This document shows positions 8,431 to 16,776 of a DNA stretch of 64,000 bases, piece by piece. Position 1 is the stretch's first letter. The number at the start of each line of letters is the position of its first letter. The stretch spans positions 90,468-154,467 of the forward strand of contig JBQNAT010000002.1 of NCBI GenBank assembly GCA_052170315.1. The letters are read 5' to 3'. A program made the position numbers and the translations under genes. The notes beneath the pieces were generated by a model, which did no database searches, was not told the DNA's origin, and was given only the letters and a program-made list of their open reading frames with translations. This DNA comes from UBA9732 sp052170315. Its GTDB lineage: Bacteria; Spirochaetota; Spirochaetia; Sphaerochaetales; Sphaerochaetaceae.

Positions 8431-9292
8431 TTGCTTCCTTCTCCTCATAAAGCCTCTTTATCAGCTCTTCATACGCGAAAGTAAATTCCTTGTACTGCGT
8501 CTGGTGAAGGACGCCAAGCACAAGCTTGCCCTTCAGCTCTTCCGGCTGCATGTTTGCGGCTTTTTCCGCCGGAATCATGTTGTCTCTCTGCCATTTGAGC
8601 ATGGCCACGGCATCACCGCTTTTGTTCTTCCTTCCGTAGTAGGTGGGGCAGACGCTGGCAACGTCTATGAGGGAGAACCCGGTATGGCGTATGCCTTCCT
8701 GTATGATGTTTATCGTCTGCTGCACGTGGAAAGCACTACCTCTGGCCGAAAATGACGCGCCGGCTCCGTAGGCTAGGCCGGCAATGTCAAACGGACGGTC
8801 AAGGTTGCCGTAAGGCGCGGTAGTTCCGAAAGCCCCCTTAGGAGTTGTGGGAGAATACTGGCCGCCCGTCATACCGTAGATGTTGTTGTTCATAACCACA
8901 ACGGTTATGCCTATGTTCCTTCTTGCGGCATGAATAAGGTGGTTTCCTCCTATGGCGGAAATATCGCCGTCTCCGGCTATTACAATTACTTCAAGAGCCG
9001 GGTTTGCTATCTTTATGCCGGTTGCGAAGGCTATTGCCCTGCCGTGGGTTGTGTGGATTGTGTTGAAATCAAGGTATCCCGCGGCTCTTGAGGAACAGCC
9101 TATTCCCGAAACAATTATGGTGTTGTTTCTGCTAAGTCCCAGATTTTCTATTGCCTGTGCCACGTCGCGCATTATTATCCCGTTGCCGCAGCCCGCGCAC
9201 CATATGTGCGGAAGATGCTCCGGCCTCATATACTTATAGACAAGATTGGACATTGTCTTGGTCTTGGGTTTCACATCGCCTGTATTGACCAT
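8423..9292 (-). CDS. korB: 2-oxoacid:ferredoxin oxidoreductase, beta subunit
   Basis: The thiamine-diphosphate-binding subunit, 289 residues. The WCAGCGNG motif near residue 32 and the TPP/Mg motif GDGDISAIGGNH near residues 107-118 followed by MNNNIYGMTGGQ are characteristic. It starts one base after the korA stop, with GAGGAGG just upstream. The short N-terminal stretch before the CAGCG motif and the absence of a built-in ferredoxin domain fit the four-subunit (OorDABC/KorDABC) type rather than single-chain pyruvate oxidoreductase. Confidence 0.95.
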   Translation of the reverse strand: MVNTGDVKPKTKTMSNLVYKYMRPEHLPHIWCAGCGNGIIMRDVAQAIENLGLSRNNTIIVSGIGCSSRAAGYLDFNTIHTTHGRAIAFATGIKIANPALEVIVIAGDGDISAIGGNHLIHAARRNIGITVVVMNNNIYGMTGGQYSPTTPKGAFGTTAPYGNLDRPFDIAGLAYGAGASFSARGSAFHVQQTINIIQEGIRHTGFSLIDVASVCPTYYGRKNKSGDAVAMLKWQRDNMIPAEKAANMQPEELKGKLVLGVLHQTQYKEFTFAYEELIKRLYEEKEANE

Positions 9293-9293
9293 T

Positions 9294-10424
9294 TCAGGCC
9301 TCCTCTATTTTGTCAAGAATCTCTTGCGGAGTTATGACGCCTCCGTTCCACTTGCCCACAAAGCCTATTTTGCAGTTGTTTTTCACAACGCGCTCCACTT
9401 CAAGAACCAGCTGTCCGTAGTTATGCTCGGCAACAACTATCTTCTTAAGCTTCTTTGAGGCCTCAAGCAGTTCCTTTTCCGGGAACGGCCATACTGTTCT
9501 GGGACGGAAGATACCGACCTTAAGCCCCTTTGCCCTTGCGGTTTCCATTGCGGTCTTTGCGGCCCTTGCCGTACCGCCGTAACAGAAAACGGCAATTTCG
9601 GCATCTTCAAGGTTTTCGATGACAATGTCCTTTATGAAATCATAGTTGTCGGAAATTTTGCGCATAAGACGGCTCATCATTTTCTCGGCCTCTTCCCTTG
9701 AATTGGTCGGAAAACCGGACTCGTCATGAATAAGACCCGTTATGTTGTAACGCTGCCCCATGCCGAACGGAGCCATTTCGGGTACAAGCTGCCCCTTCTT
9801 CATATGGTACGGAAGACGCTTCGCATCCGGATACTTTACGGTAGGTCTGTCTATGACAACGATGTCCTCTTTCTTGGGAAGCTCCACACCTTCCCTAAGA
9901 TGCCCTACTATTTCGTCCATCATAAACAGAACCGGAGTTCTGAATTTTTCCGAAAGGTTGTAGGCCCTTATTGTAAGGTCATAGGTTTCCTTTACAGACG
10001 ACGGGCTTATGGCAATTACCGGATGGTCTCCGTGAGTTCCCCAGCGCGCCATCATCATATCGCCCTGCGACGGAGAAGTGGGCATACCTGTAGACGGACC
10101 CATTCTCTGGACGTCAACAACCACAAGAGGGATTTCCGCCAGCACGGCATAGCCAAGATTTTCCTGCTTAAGCGAAAAGCCCGGACCGCTTGTGGCCGTC
10201 ATTGCCTTGACGCCTGCAACGGAGCCTCCGATTGCGCAGGCTATGGAAGCTATTTCATCCTCCATCTGTACGAACTTTCCCCCCTCCTGGGGGAGCCTTA
10301 CGGAAGCAAGTTCCGCTATTTCCGTGGAAGGAGTTATGGGATAACCGGCGTAAAGCCTCATTCCTGCGGCCAATGCCCCTTCCACACAGGCTTCGTTGCC
10401 CTGCATCAGTACGACATCACCCAT
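9294..10424 (-). CDS. korA: 2-oxoacid:ferredoxin oxidoreductase, alpha subunit
   Basis: The alpha subunit, 376 residues, beginning MGDVVLMQGNEACVEGAL, with the GYPITPSTEIAE motif at about residues 28-39 and the ATSGPGFSL motif near residue 77. These are standard for the pyrimidine-domain chain of the KorA/VorB type. It overlaps the 3' end of korD by 19 bases and has GAGGAGG upstream of its ATG. The short length shows that the gamma domain is not fused, in line with the separate korC. Confidence 0.95.
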   Translation of the reverse strand: MGDVVLMQGNEACVEGALAAGMRLYAGYPITPSTEIAELASVRLPQEGGKFVQMEDEIASIACAIGGSVAGVKAMTATSGPGFSLKQENLGYAVLAEIPLVVVDVQRMGPSTGMPTSPSQGDMMMARWGTHGDHPVIAISPSSVKETYDLTIRAYNLSEKFRTPVLFMMDEIVGHLREGVELPKKEDIVVIDRPTVKYPDAKRLPYHMKKGQLVPEMAPFGMGQRYNITGLIHDESGFPTNSREEAEKMMSRLMRKISDNYDFIKDIVIENLEDAEIAVFCYGGTARAAKTAMETARAKGLKVGIFRPRTVWPFPEKELLEASKKLKKIVVAEHNYGQLVLEVERVVKNNCKIGFVGKWNGGVITPQEILDKIEEA

Positions 10425-10639
10425 TGGTGCTTTGCCTCCTCGTTATCTCTTTCTTCTATGTAAATAGCGTAATCCGGACACCTGAGCTCGCACATCCCGC
10501 AGAGAATGCAGTCGGTGCCTTCTTTTCTCCGGCTCTTTTCTCCGAAAATCTCCAGCGCTCCCTTGGGACAGAAAGCTGCGCATATGCCGCAACCCTTGCA
10601 CCACTGGGAGTTAAAAACAAGACGCTTTGCAGTTTCCAT
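10406..10639 (-). CDS. korD: 2-oxoacid:ferredoxin oxidoreductase, delta (ferredoxin) subunit
   Basis: A 77-residue ferredoxin with two 4Fe-4S motifs, CKGCGICAAFCP and CILCGMCELRCP, which would pass electrons from the catalytic subunits to soluble ferredoxin. The start at 10639 is favoured because GGAGT stands 7 bases upstream; ATGs further up (for example 10663) have no ribosome binding site. First gene of the operon. The 183 bases between it and the divergent LysR gene should hold the operon promoter and regulator site. Confidence 0.92.
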   Translation of the reverse strand: METAKRLVFNSQWCKGCGICAAFCPKGALEIFGEKSRRKEGTDCILCGMCELRCPDYAIYIEERDNEEAKHQWVMSY

Positions 10640-10766
10640 AAAAAAACTCCTTTTGCCTTCCATATGTTTTTCAAGGCAGTCCGGCAGTAAGCCCAAATGC
10701 CTTCTAATAAGGAAGCTATCACTGTGCATGTACAATTTCAAACACTTTATTTCAGATACTCGGCAC

Positions 10767-10789
10767 AAGGAAAATATTGTAATTTCCTT
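10767..10789. promoter_or_regulatory. Inverted repeat between korD and the LysR gene, candidate operator
   Basis: AAGGAAA and TTTCCTT form a perfect 7-bp inverted repeat with a 9-base spacer. It lies just upstream of the proposed LysR-gene promoter and within the divergent region that also serves the kor operon, which is where a LysR protein usually binds. No experiment or comparison backs this. Confidence 0.4.
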
Positions 10790-10816
10790 ACATACTTACT
10801 TCCTGTGTGCTATACT
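10788..10816 (+). promoter_or_regulatory. Promoter of the LysR gene, leaderless arrangement
   Basis: A TATACT -10 box at 10811-10816 with TTACAT 17 bases upstream (weak -35). Only 6 bases separate the -10 box from the ATG at 10823, so transcription would begin at the start codon. No Shine-Dalgarno sequence is present. Confidence 0.5.
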
Positions 10817-10822
10817 GTGTCC

Positions 10823-11794
10823 ATGAACTTTCAGAATCTTGAATATTTCCTTACTACAGCTAAGGAAGGCAACATAACTAAGGCTGCCGAACAGCTTCAC
10901 ATCTCGCAGCAGGCGCTGAGCAATCAGATAGCGCGCCTTGAACAGGAACTGGGCTGCCGTCTTTTTGAAAGAACCAGAAACTTTGAACTTACCTATGCGG
11001 GTCAGCAGTTCAAGGCGTCCGCGGAGAAGATACTGGACATACAAAGGCAGACGGCAACCCAGCTGGAAGACATAAGCAACAGCAGGAGAGGAGAGCTGCG
11101 CATAGGGATAAGCCACACAAGAGGTCAGACCATACTGCCTCTGATACTGCCTAAATTCAGCAGGCTATACCCTGAAGTGGAGCTTCACGTGAATGAAGGA
11201 AGTTCAAGAGTCCTTGAAGAGCACCTTGAAAAAGGACGAATAGATGTTCTCATAGGCTTCGCGCCTTTCATGATAGACTGCGCGGAATATACAAAGCTGA
11301 TGACTGAACACCTTTTCATGATTATTCCCAGGAGTCTTCTTGCAGAGCATTTCGGAAAAGACGCAAACAATATACTGGAAAAATATGTAAAGACTTCGGA
11401 CATAACCCTGTTCAAAGACCTGCCCTTTGTTCTTCTAAGGGTCGGGGACAGGATAAGAACCATTGTTGACAGGGAATTTTTCAGAAACAAACTTACACCC
11501 AAAATCAAGCTTGAAACCCAGAATATCCAGACTGCCTACGCGCTGGCGGTTGAAGGCATGGGTATCACGGTCTGTCCTCAGCTTTATCTGGAAAGCCCCT
11601 TTGTCATTTCGGGAAACAGGGAATCAGAAAGCCGGGCAAAGGTTGAGATATGCGATTTTTCAAGCCCCAAAATGGATGACAGCATTGCCATCGCCTACAA
11701 CAGGGAGCGTTATCTAAGCAGGTTTGCTTCAGATTTCATAGACATGACAGTGCAAGAGTTCAGCGTGTCCCCGGGAGTGCCGGGAAGCATGTAG
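10823..11794 (+). CDS. LysR-family transcriptional regulator
   Basis: A 323-residue regulator. The N-terminal winged helix-turn-helix (about 1-60) reads MNFQNLEYFLTTAKEGNITKAAEQ and contains the usual SQQALSNQI recognition helix. The C-terminal half has the periplasmic-binding-like effector domain (about 90-300). It is transcribed away from korDABC-sucCD, the classic position for a LysR protein controlling its neighbour, so a role in 2-oxoacid/succinyl-CoA metabolism is likely but the effector is unknown. The start at 10823 is chosen because it opens the HTH domain; the reading frame continues upstream without a domain. No ribosome binding site: see the -10 box 6 bases upstream. Confidence 0.92.
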   Translation: MNFQNLEYFLTTAKEGNITKAAEQLHISQQALSNQIARLEQELGCRLFERTRNFELTYAGQQFKASAEKILDIQRQTATQLEDISNSRRGELRIGISHTRGQTILPLILPKFSRLYPEVELHVNEGSSRVLEEHLEKGRIDVLIGFAPFMIDCAEYTKLMTEHLFMIIPRSLLAEHFGKDANNILEKYVKTSDITLFKDLPFVLLRVGDRIRTIVDREFFRNKLTPKIKLETQNIQTAYALAVEGMGITVCPQLYLESPFVISGNRESESRAKVEICDFSSPKMDDSIAIAYNRERYLSRFASDFIDMTVQEFSVSPGVPGSM

Positions 11795-11873
11795 ATAAAT
11801 GAAAGTCAAGTGAGCCGACCTTACCCGAAACAGGAATACCCGCGCGCCACTACTACAAGAACGCCTTTTCCGT

Positions 11874-11879
11874 TATACT
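11874..11879 (+). promoter_or_regulatory. -10 box of the bio importer operon, leaderless arrangement
   Basis: TATACT followed by exactly 6 bases (CCGTAC) and the bioY ATG at 11886, the same spacing as at the LysR gene and at 54190-54202. A convincing -35 box is not seen. Confidence 0.45.
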
Positions 11880-11885
11880 CCGTAC

Positions 11886-12512
11886 ATGCCTCAAAACAGG
11901 AAATTGTCAAAATCAGTAGTATTCACAGCCCTTTTCGCAGCTCTTACGGCCGCGTGCGCCTTTGTTTCCATCCCTGTGCCGGGAACCCCCATACCCATAG
12001 TACTTCAGAACATGATGGTGGTTCTGAGCAGTCTGCTTCTTGGTCCCGCGCTTGGAACGGCATCCACCCTTGTATTCATAATCGCAGGAGTGCTGGGGCT
12101 TCCGGTTTTCTCCGGAGGCACAGGCGGAATTGCTAAAATCATGGGCCCCACAGGCGGTTTCATAATAGGCTATGCCTTCTCGTCCCTTACTGCAGGCCTT
12201 ATCGCGGGCAGACCGCGAATCGGTGAAGGCAGGCAAATTGTAAGAACCGTCATTGCAACGCTGTGCGGTTTTATAATCATGTACATACCCGGCGTTCTTC
12301 ATTTCATGCGCAGCCTTGATAAAACATTTGTCCAAACCATGGCGCTCTGCGTAACACCCTACATCCCGGGAGACATTATCAAAGCGGTTATCTGCATACT
12401 CCTGAGCGTTCCCCTCAGACGCGTAGCGGCAATGTTCATTTTTCAGAACAGCGACAATGAGGGCGGCGGTTCAGGGAAAAAACCTTCAAAGGAAGGGAGT
12501 TCTGAGAAATGA
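11886..12512 (+). CDS. bioY: Biotin ECF transporter substrate-binding component BioY
   Basis: A 208-residue integral membrane protein of the BioY family, the S component that captures biotin for an energy-coupling-factor importer. The PVPGTPIPIVLQNMMVVLSSLLLGP stretch near residues 30-55 (VPxTPVPxTxQ type) and the GGTGGIAKIMGPTGGFIIGY loop near residues 77-96 are characteristic. About six hydrophobic segments are visible. The last 25 residues are hydrophilic and low-complexity (GGGSGKKPSKEG), longer than usual. The TGA overlaps the ATG of the ATPase gene (ATGA). Confidence 0.95.
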   Translation: MPQNRKLSKSVVFTALFAALTAACAFVSIPVPGTPIPIVLQNMMVVLSSLLLGPALGTASTLVFIIAGVLGLPVFSGGTGGIAKIMGPTGGFIIGYAFSSLTAGLIAGRPRIGEGRQIVRTVIATLCGFIIMYIPGVLHFMRSLDKTFVQTMALCVTPYIPGDIIKAVICILLSVPLRRVAAMFIFQNSDNEGGGSGKKPSKEGSSEK

Positions 12513-13228
12513 TTACCGCAAAGGGCATCTTCAAAAGCTTCAGACAGCCTGACGGCAGCGTAAAAACCGCTCTTGAAGACATAAACCTGAAAATAGAAGA
12601 CGGACAGCTTGCCGTCCTTGCGGGAGAAAACGGCTCCGGCAAGAGCCTTCTTATGAAGATTCTTTCCGGCCTTGAACAGCCCACGCACGGGGAAGTTGAG
12701 GCCTCGGACTCCATAGGCCTTGTTTTTCAGGATGCGGACGCGCAGATACTTGCAGATACTCCGCTTGAAGATATCCTGTTCGGACTTAGAAACAACAGGG
12801 ATATCAGTAAAAAACAGGCAATGGAAAAGGCTTTGTCCGCCCTTAAAAAAGTCGGTATCGGCGATAAAAAGGACAGCCCTTCCCACATGCTTTCCGGCGG
12901 TGAAAAACGACGCCTTGCCATAGCGTCCGTACTGGCCCTTGGCAGAAAAACCGTAATTTTTGACGAGCCTTACAGCAATCTGGACTACCCCGGGGTAAAA
13001 TCGGTAAACGCAATAATAAAAGAGCTTAAGGCCGGCGGTCTTACAGTTTTGCTTCTTACTCACGAGCTTGAAAAGTGCCTGGCGCTTGCGGACCGCTTTC
13101 TTGTCCTGCACAGAGGGAAACTTGTCTTCGACGGCTCACCCTCGGAAGCCCTGAAGCTTGACCTTGAAAGCTGGGGCATACGAAACCCGTCCGCGGACGG
13201 CAAAACGGAAAACCTTGTCTGGAGCTAG
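12509..13228 (+). CDS. bioM: ECF transporter ATPase (BioM type)
   Basis: A 239-residue ABC ATPase. Walker A is AGENGSGKS (about 39-47), the Q loop is VFQDADAQI, the signature is MLSGGEKRRLA and Walker B is TVIFDEPYSNLD. The VFQxxDxQ pattern is typical of ECF/CbiO-type ATPases. Lies between bioY and a T component, so it drives biotin uptake; a single A component, as in BioMNY, would act as a homodimer. AGGGAG precedes the ATG, which overlaps the bioY stop by 4 bases. Confidence 0.93.
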   Translation: MITAKGIFKSFRQPDGSVKTALEDINLKIEDGQLAVLAGENGSGKSLLMKILSGLEQPTHGEVEASDSIGLVFQDADAQILADTPLEDILFGLRNNRDISKKQAMEKALSALKKVGIGDKKDSPSHMLSGGEKRRLAIASVLALGRKTVIFDEPYSNLDYPGVKSVNAIIKELKAGGLTVLLLTHELEKCLALADRFLVLHRGKLVFDGSPSEALKLDLESWGIRNPSADGKTENLVWS

Positions 13229-13229
13229 G

Positions 13230-13850
13230 ATGGACGCTCTTTTTTCTTACGGCAAGTCATATTCGCTCATACATAAAATACCCGCGTGGATAAAACTTCT
13301 AATACTGCTTACGGTGCCTGTTTCCGTCTATGTCAGTCCAATATGGGTATGTGCAGTCCTGATGGGAGTATTCGCGTTGATTGTCCCTTTCGCGGGCATG
13401 AGCTTTTCAATGTTTCTGAGGGATATTAAGCCTGTTCTTTTCTATGCCATGATACTGCTTGCGGCGGATATCCTTTCTTTCCTGCTTTTCAGTTCGGAAA
13501 ATTTGATAACGCGTACAAGCGTCTTCATGCTTTTAAGGCTTGCCTGCGCCATGGAAGCCACATCCGTTTTCTTCAGGACAACAAGCGTTTTTGAAATCGG
13601 CGAAACGCTGAGAAATATAGAGCATGCAGTCAGTTTCGGTCACACCAACTACGGTTTTTCCAATGTTTTCACGCTTTTTCTGAGCTTCCTGCCGCAGATA
13701 TTTTTCACATGGGCGGAAATAAACGCAGCCTACAGGGCAAGAGGCGGGAAAAACGGGTTTTCAAAACCTCTCAGGCTACTGCCAATCCTGATTACACTTA
13801 GTATTAAGAAGGCAAACACTACCTATCTGGCTTTACTCAACAGAAGCTGA
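13230..13850 (+). CDS. bioN: ECF transporter transmembrane component (BioN type)
   Basis: A 206-residue membrane protein with five or so hydrophobic segments and the AYRARGG motif near residue 167, the coupling-helix signature (A-x-R-x-R-G) by which ECF T components contact the ATPase. It starts one base after the bioM stop, with GGAG overlapping that stop. The longer frame upstream of 13230 lies inside bioM and is not used. Completes the BioY-BioM-BioN set. Confidence 0.92.
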   Translation: MDALFSYGKSYSLIHKIPAWIKLLILLTVPVSVYVSPIWVCAVLMGVFALIVPFAGMSFSMFLRDIKPVLFYAMILLAADILSFLLFSSENLITRTSVFMLLRLACAMEATSVFFRTTSVFEIGETLRNIEHAVSFGHTNYGFSNVFTLFLSFLPQIFFTWAEINAAYRARGGKNGFSKPLRLLPILITLSIKKANTTYLALLNRS

Positions 13851-13880
13851 TATGGTATTTTTCATAGCGGAACCTAACAG

Positions 13881-15386
13881 ATGAAACAAATCAAACGTCA
13901 TAACGCCTTCCAGATATTCCTTAAAACACTCAGTGCTGACGACAACGCCGAGGTACAGGCCTTTCTTAAAAACTATGCCGAGCACATGGATATGTCACGC
14001 CCTGAGGAAAGGCTGATAACGGAAGACGCGAAAAACGCCCTTATGTATCTGACAGAAGAAAAAGGCATGGACCTTTCCGCGGCGTTAAAGAGGCTTTCAA
14101 GCGAAAACCTTGGAGGCTTTTACGCACATGAAGCTCTTGCCTGGTATTCTCTGGACGATGCCGCGAAGATATATCCCCTTTCAATGAAGTTCGGACGCAT
14201 GCCTATTTTCAGGCTTAGCTGCTATCTTCAGGAAGATGTTGTTCCCGAGATACTTCAGCTTGCCCTTGATTTTACGATAAAACGCTTTCCAAGCTTTGCC
14301 ACAATAGTCCGCAAAGGCATATTCTGGCATTATCTGGACTCAATCAAGCGCCGCTTCCCCATAGCGAAGGATTTGGGCATACCGTGCCAGCCGCTCAGGA
14401 TAACATCCATAGGAGTACAGTCCTTCAAGGTACTCTACTATAAAAACAGAATAAGCGCGGAGTTCTTCCATGTACTGACGGACGGGAGCGGAGGCATGGT
14501 GTTCCTTAAAACACTCACAGCCGAATATCTGCGTCTGCTGGGAGCCCCAAAGGTCACAGGTTCAGGCGTGCGCGACATAAACACACCGCCGAATTATACC
14601 GAGCTTTCAAATGACTTTGAGCGATTTTGCCCCAAAACGAAAAAAAGCGGAGGCTTTTCGGGCCCCGCGGCGCTTCAGATGGGAGGCAAAATCTCACGGC
14701 ACTCCCCTTGCAAGGTTGTCCATATGATTTACAAAACCCAAAACCTTCTGGACCTTGCTCACAAAACAGGAGTTTCACTGACAGCCCTTATGCTTGCCAT
14801 GATGTTCCTTTCGCAAAAAAGCGCGACCGAACTTGACAATCGCCTTATACAGATGCAGGTTCCGGTTGACATGAGAAAGTTCTTCAAAGACTCGGATACG
14901 GTAAGAAACTTTGCGATGTACTGCAGTGTGGATATCGCCCCTTCAAAGGTAAATAATCTGGAAAGCCTTGCTCATGAGATTTCAAGACAGATTTCCGAAA
15001 AAGGAACTTTTGAGGAGATGTCGGTAATGATGGCTACAGCCAGGAAGCTTGTAAAATCCCTGCGCTTTGTGCCTCTTGCTCTCAAGTCGCCCGTCGCGAA
15101 AATAATATACGGCTTTTTAGGTGACAGCCGCTTTTCCAACACGCTGTCCAACATAGGCGTTGTGGATATGCCCGAAGCACTGAAGCCATACATCAAAGGC
15201 TTTGACTTTGTACTGGGCACATGCGTTGTAAGCAGGGCGTCCTGCGCTATGTGCTCTTTCGGAGGCAATACCGTCCTTTCAATATCAAAGAACACAAAAG
15301 ACCCGTCTTTTGAGGAACGTCTTCATATCCTGTCGGAAGAGCTGGGACTTTCTCATACGATTTCGGAGACAATGCTTCATGACTGA
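13881..15386 (+). CDS. Condensation-domain / alcohol-acetyltransferase-like acyltransferase
   Basis: A 501-residue protein whose central part has FFHVLTDGSGGM, an HxxxDG catalytic motif with His at about residue 197, found in CoA-dependent acyltransferases, peptide-synthetase condensation domains and alcohol acetyltransferases. Later stretches such as PVDMRKFF (near 330) and SNIGVVDMP (near 427) match the second half of the same fold. The first 75 residues (KNYAEHMDMSRPEERLITEDAKNAL region) are not part of it and are unexplained. It overlaps by 8 bases the gene for a membrane protein, which suggests a coupled membrane system acylating an unknown acceptor. No carrier-protein or adenylation domain is present, so it is not a peptide synthetase. 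Confidence 0.7.
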   Translation: MKQIKRHNAFQIFLKTLSADDNAEVQAFLKNYAEHMDMSRPEERLITEDAKNALMYLTEEKGMDLSAALKRLSSENLGGFYAHEALAWYSLDDAAKIYPLSMKFGRMPIFRLSCYLQEDVVPEILQLALDFTIKRFPSFATIVRKGIFWHYLDSIKRRFPIAKDLGIPCQPLRITSIGVQSFKVLYYKNRISAEFFHVLTDGSGGMVFLKTLTAEYLRLLGAPKVTGSGVRDINTPPNYTELSNDFERFCPKTKKSGGFSGPAALQMGGKISRHSPCKVVHMIYKTQNLLDLAHKTGVSLTALMLAMMFLSQKSATELDNRLIQMQVPVDMRKFFKDSDTVRNFAMYCSVDIAPSKVNNLESLAHEISRQISEKGTFEEMSVMMATARKLVKSLRFVPLALKSPVAKIIYGFLGDSRFSNTLSNIGVVDMPEALKPYIKGFDFVLGTCVVSRASCAMCSFGGNTVLSISKNTKDPSFEERLHILSEELGLSHTISETMLHD

Positions 15387-15957
15387 TGAAATTAAAATCG
15401 AATATCCTCAGACTAAAAGAGGAAGCCTCTTAATATACGAACTCAGGAAGGGCCTGAGATATCTTATGATAATGGCTCTTATCACCTGCCCTTTTGTCAA
15501 CTATCTTACCGGCGGGCCGCTTTGGAGCGTTCTGGTAATCTGGGGAATAATTTTTTTCTGGAGAATGTTCCTTTCTCCGGATATCATTGAATTCTCTTCA
15601 ATAGGAACAGTTTTCCAAATCAGCTACTTTACAATGGTTGGGCTTACGCTGATAAACGTGCTTTTCTCTTTCAGCTGGCTGGGCTTTGTCCTTCCTGTTG
15701 TGGGCTTCGGGACCTTGATTATTTCAGTGATACTTTTTGCAAGTAATCTTGACATGAACAGGAACAACATAATGCCGCTTATCTGGGAAACTCTTCTTGC
15801 CCTCATTGCCTTTTTCATTGTCCGGGGCGTTACGGATACTCTTAACTGGCCTATGATAGTAATGGGCAGCACAGCATCGCTCATGACGGTTTTCGGGCTT
15901 ATTGCCTTTCACAGAAATATCTGGCACGAGCTAAAAAAACGTTTTCATATGAATTAA
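15379..15957 (+). CDS. Membrane protein, DUF6320-like, partner of the acyltransferase
   Basis: A 192-residue protein with about five or six hydrophobic segments and short charged ends. GGAGACA precedes the ATG, which lies inside the last codons of the acyltransferase gene (8-base overlap). In other bacteria condensation-domain acyltransferases of this type are followed by a small membrane protein of family DUF6320; I match it to that family from context and general pattern, not from a motif, so the family name is tentative. Its function is unknown; presenting a lipid or alcohol substrate to the acyltransferase is a guess. Confidence 0.55.
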   Translation: MTDEIKIEYPQTKRGSLLIYELRKGLRYLMIMALITCPFVNYLTGGPLWSVLVIWGIIFFWRMFLSPDIIEFSSIGTVFQISYFTMVGLTLINVLFSFSWLGFVLPVVGFGTLIISVILFASNLDMNRNNIMPLIWETLLALIAFFIVRGVTDTLNWPMIVMGSTASLMTVFGLIAFHRNIWHELKKRFHMN

Positions 15958-15966
15958 GGGGTACTT

Positions 15967-16776
15967 ATGGATGAGATAAAGGTCATATGCTGCGATATTG
16001 ACGGAACACTTGTACGTGACGACAAAAGCCTGAGCGAAGAAAACAAAAAGTGGATATATAAAGCTGTAAAGGAAAAAGGTATACATTTCACTCTTGTTTC
16101 AGGCCGCATGGCAAACGGGGTAAGGCCTTTTTACGATGAAATAGGGATAAACGGTCCCGTGTCCTGCTACAACGGCGGCACGCTGGTGGATGAAGAAGGC
16201 AACATAGTTGAAGACCTCAGAATGCCTCACGATTTGGCGCTTAGCCTTGTCAGAGTCGGCCACAAAGTACAAATCGGAATGATTCTGTTTGACGGTATGA
16301 CCTGGTTTTTAGAAGAAAAAGACGACTATATCTACCCGTGGAAGACAAAAATCTATCAGAGCGACAGCGGTATAGGCCCGTTTGAGGAGCTTTTAAAGAC
16401 CTTTGACACAAACAAGGTAATTTACATGTCTCCGTCAGCTGAAAAACTTGAAGAAGCCAAAGCGGAAGTTCTCAGAACTGTTGACCGGTCGCGGATAACA
16501 ATGTACAGAAGCGGAAATTTTCTGGAAGTCATGCCAAGCGGCTATGACAAGGGCAGCGCGATAGATGCCCTGTCCGATTATTACAAGGTTCCCGCGTCAC
16601 AGATAATGGCCTTGGGGGATGACTACAACGACATCCCCATGCTGAAAAAGGCGGGCTGGTCCGTTGCCATGGGAAACGCGGTTCCCGAAGCCAAGGCTGC
16701 GGCAAAATATATTACGGACACGAACAACAACGACGGCGTTGCAAAGGCAATACGCCGTTATATTTTCAATTCCTGA
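15967..16776 (+). CDS. HAD-superfamily hydrolase, Cof/YidA type
   Basis: A 269-residue Mg-dependent phosphatase of the Cof type (subclass IIB cap). Motif I is CCDIDGTLV with Asp10 and Asp12, motif II is TLVSGR near residue 40, and motifs III/IV are in SGYDKGSA (about 192-199) and GDDYNDIPML (about 218-227). Cof proteins act on sugar phosphates, flavin or pyridoxal phosphates; substrate cannot be read from sequence. It follows the acyltransferase pair by 9 bases. Its 3' end overlaps the convergent PFL-family gene by 11 bases. Confidence 0.9.
   Translation: MDEIKVICCDIDGTLVRDDKSLSEENKKWIYKAVKEKGIHFTLVSGRMANGVRPFYDEIGINGPVSCYNGGTLVDEEGNIVEDLRMPHDLALSLVRVGHKVQIGMILFDGMTWFLEEKDDYIYPWKTKIYQSDSGIGPFEELLKTFDTNKVIYMSPSAEKLEEAKAEVLRTVDRSRITMYRSGNFLEVMPSGYDKGSAIDALSDYYKVPASQIMALGDDYNDIPMLKKAGWSVAMGNAVPEAKAAAKYITDTNNNDGVAKAIRRYIFNS

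Noticed and set aside
13881..15386. Non-ribosomal peptide synthetase fragment
   Set aside because: Only the condensation-type fold is present, without adenylation or carrier domains, and the gene is complete.
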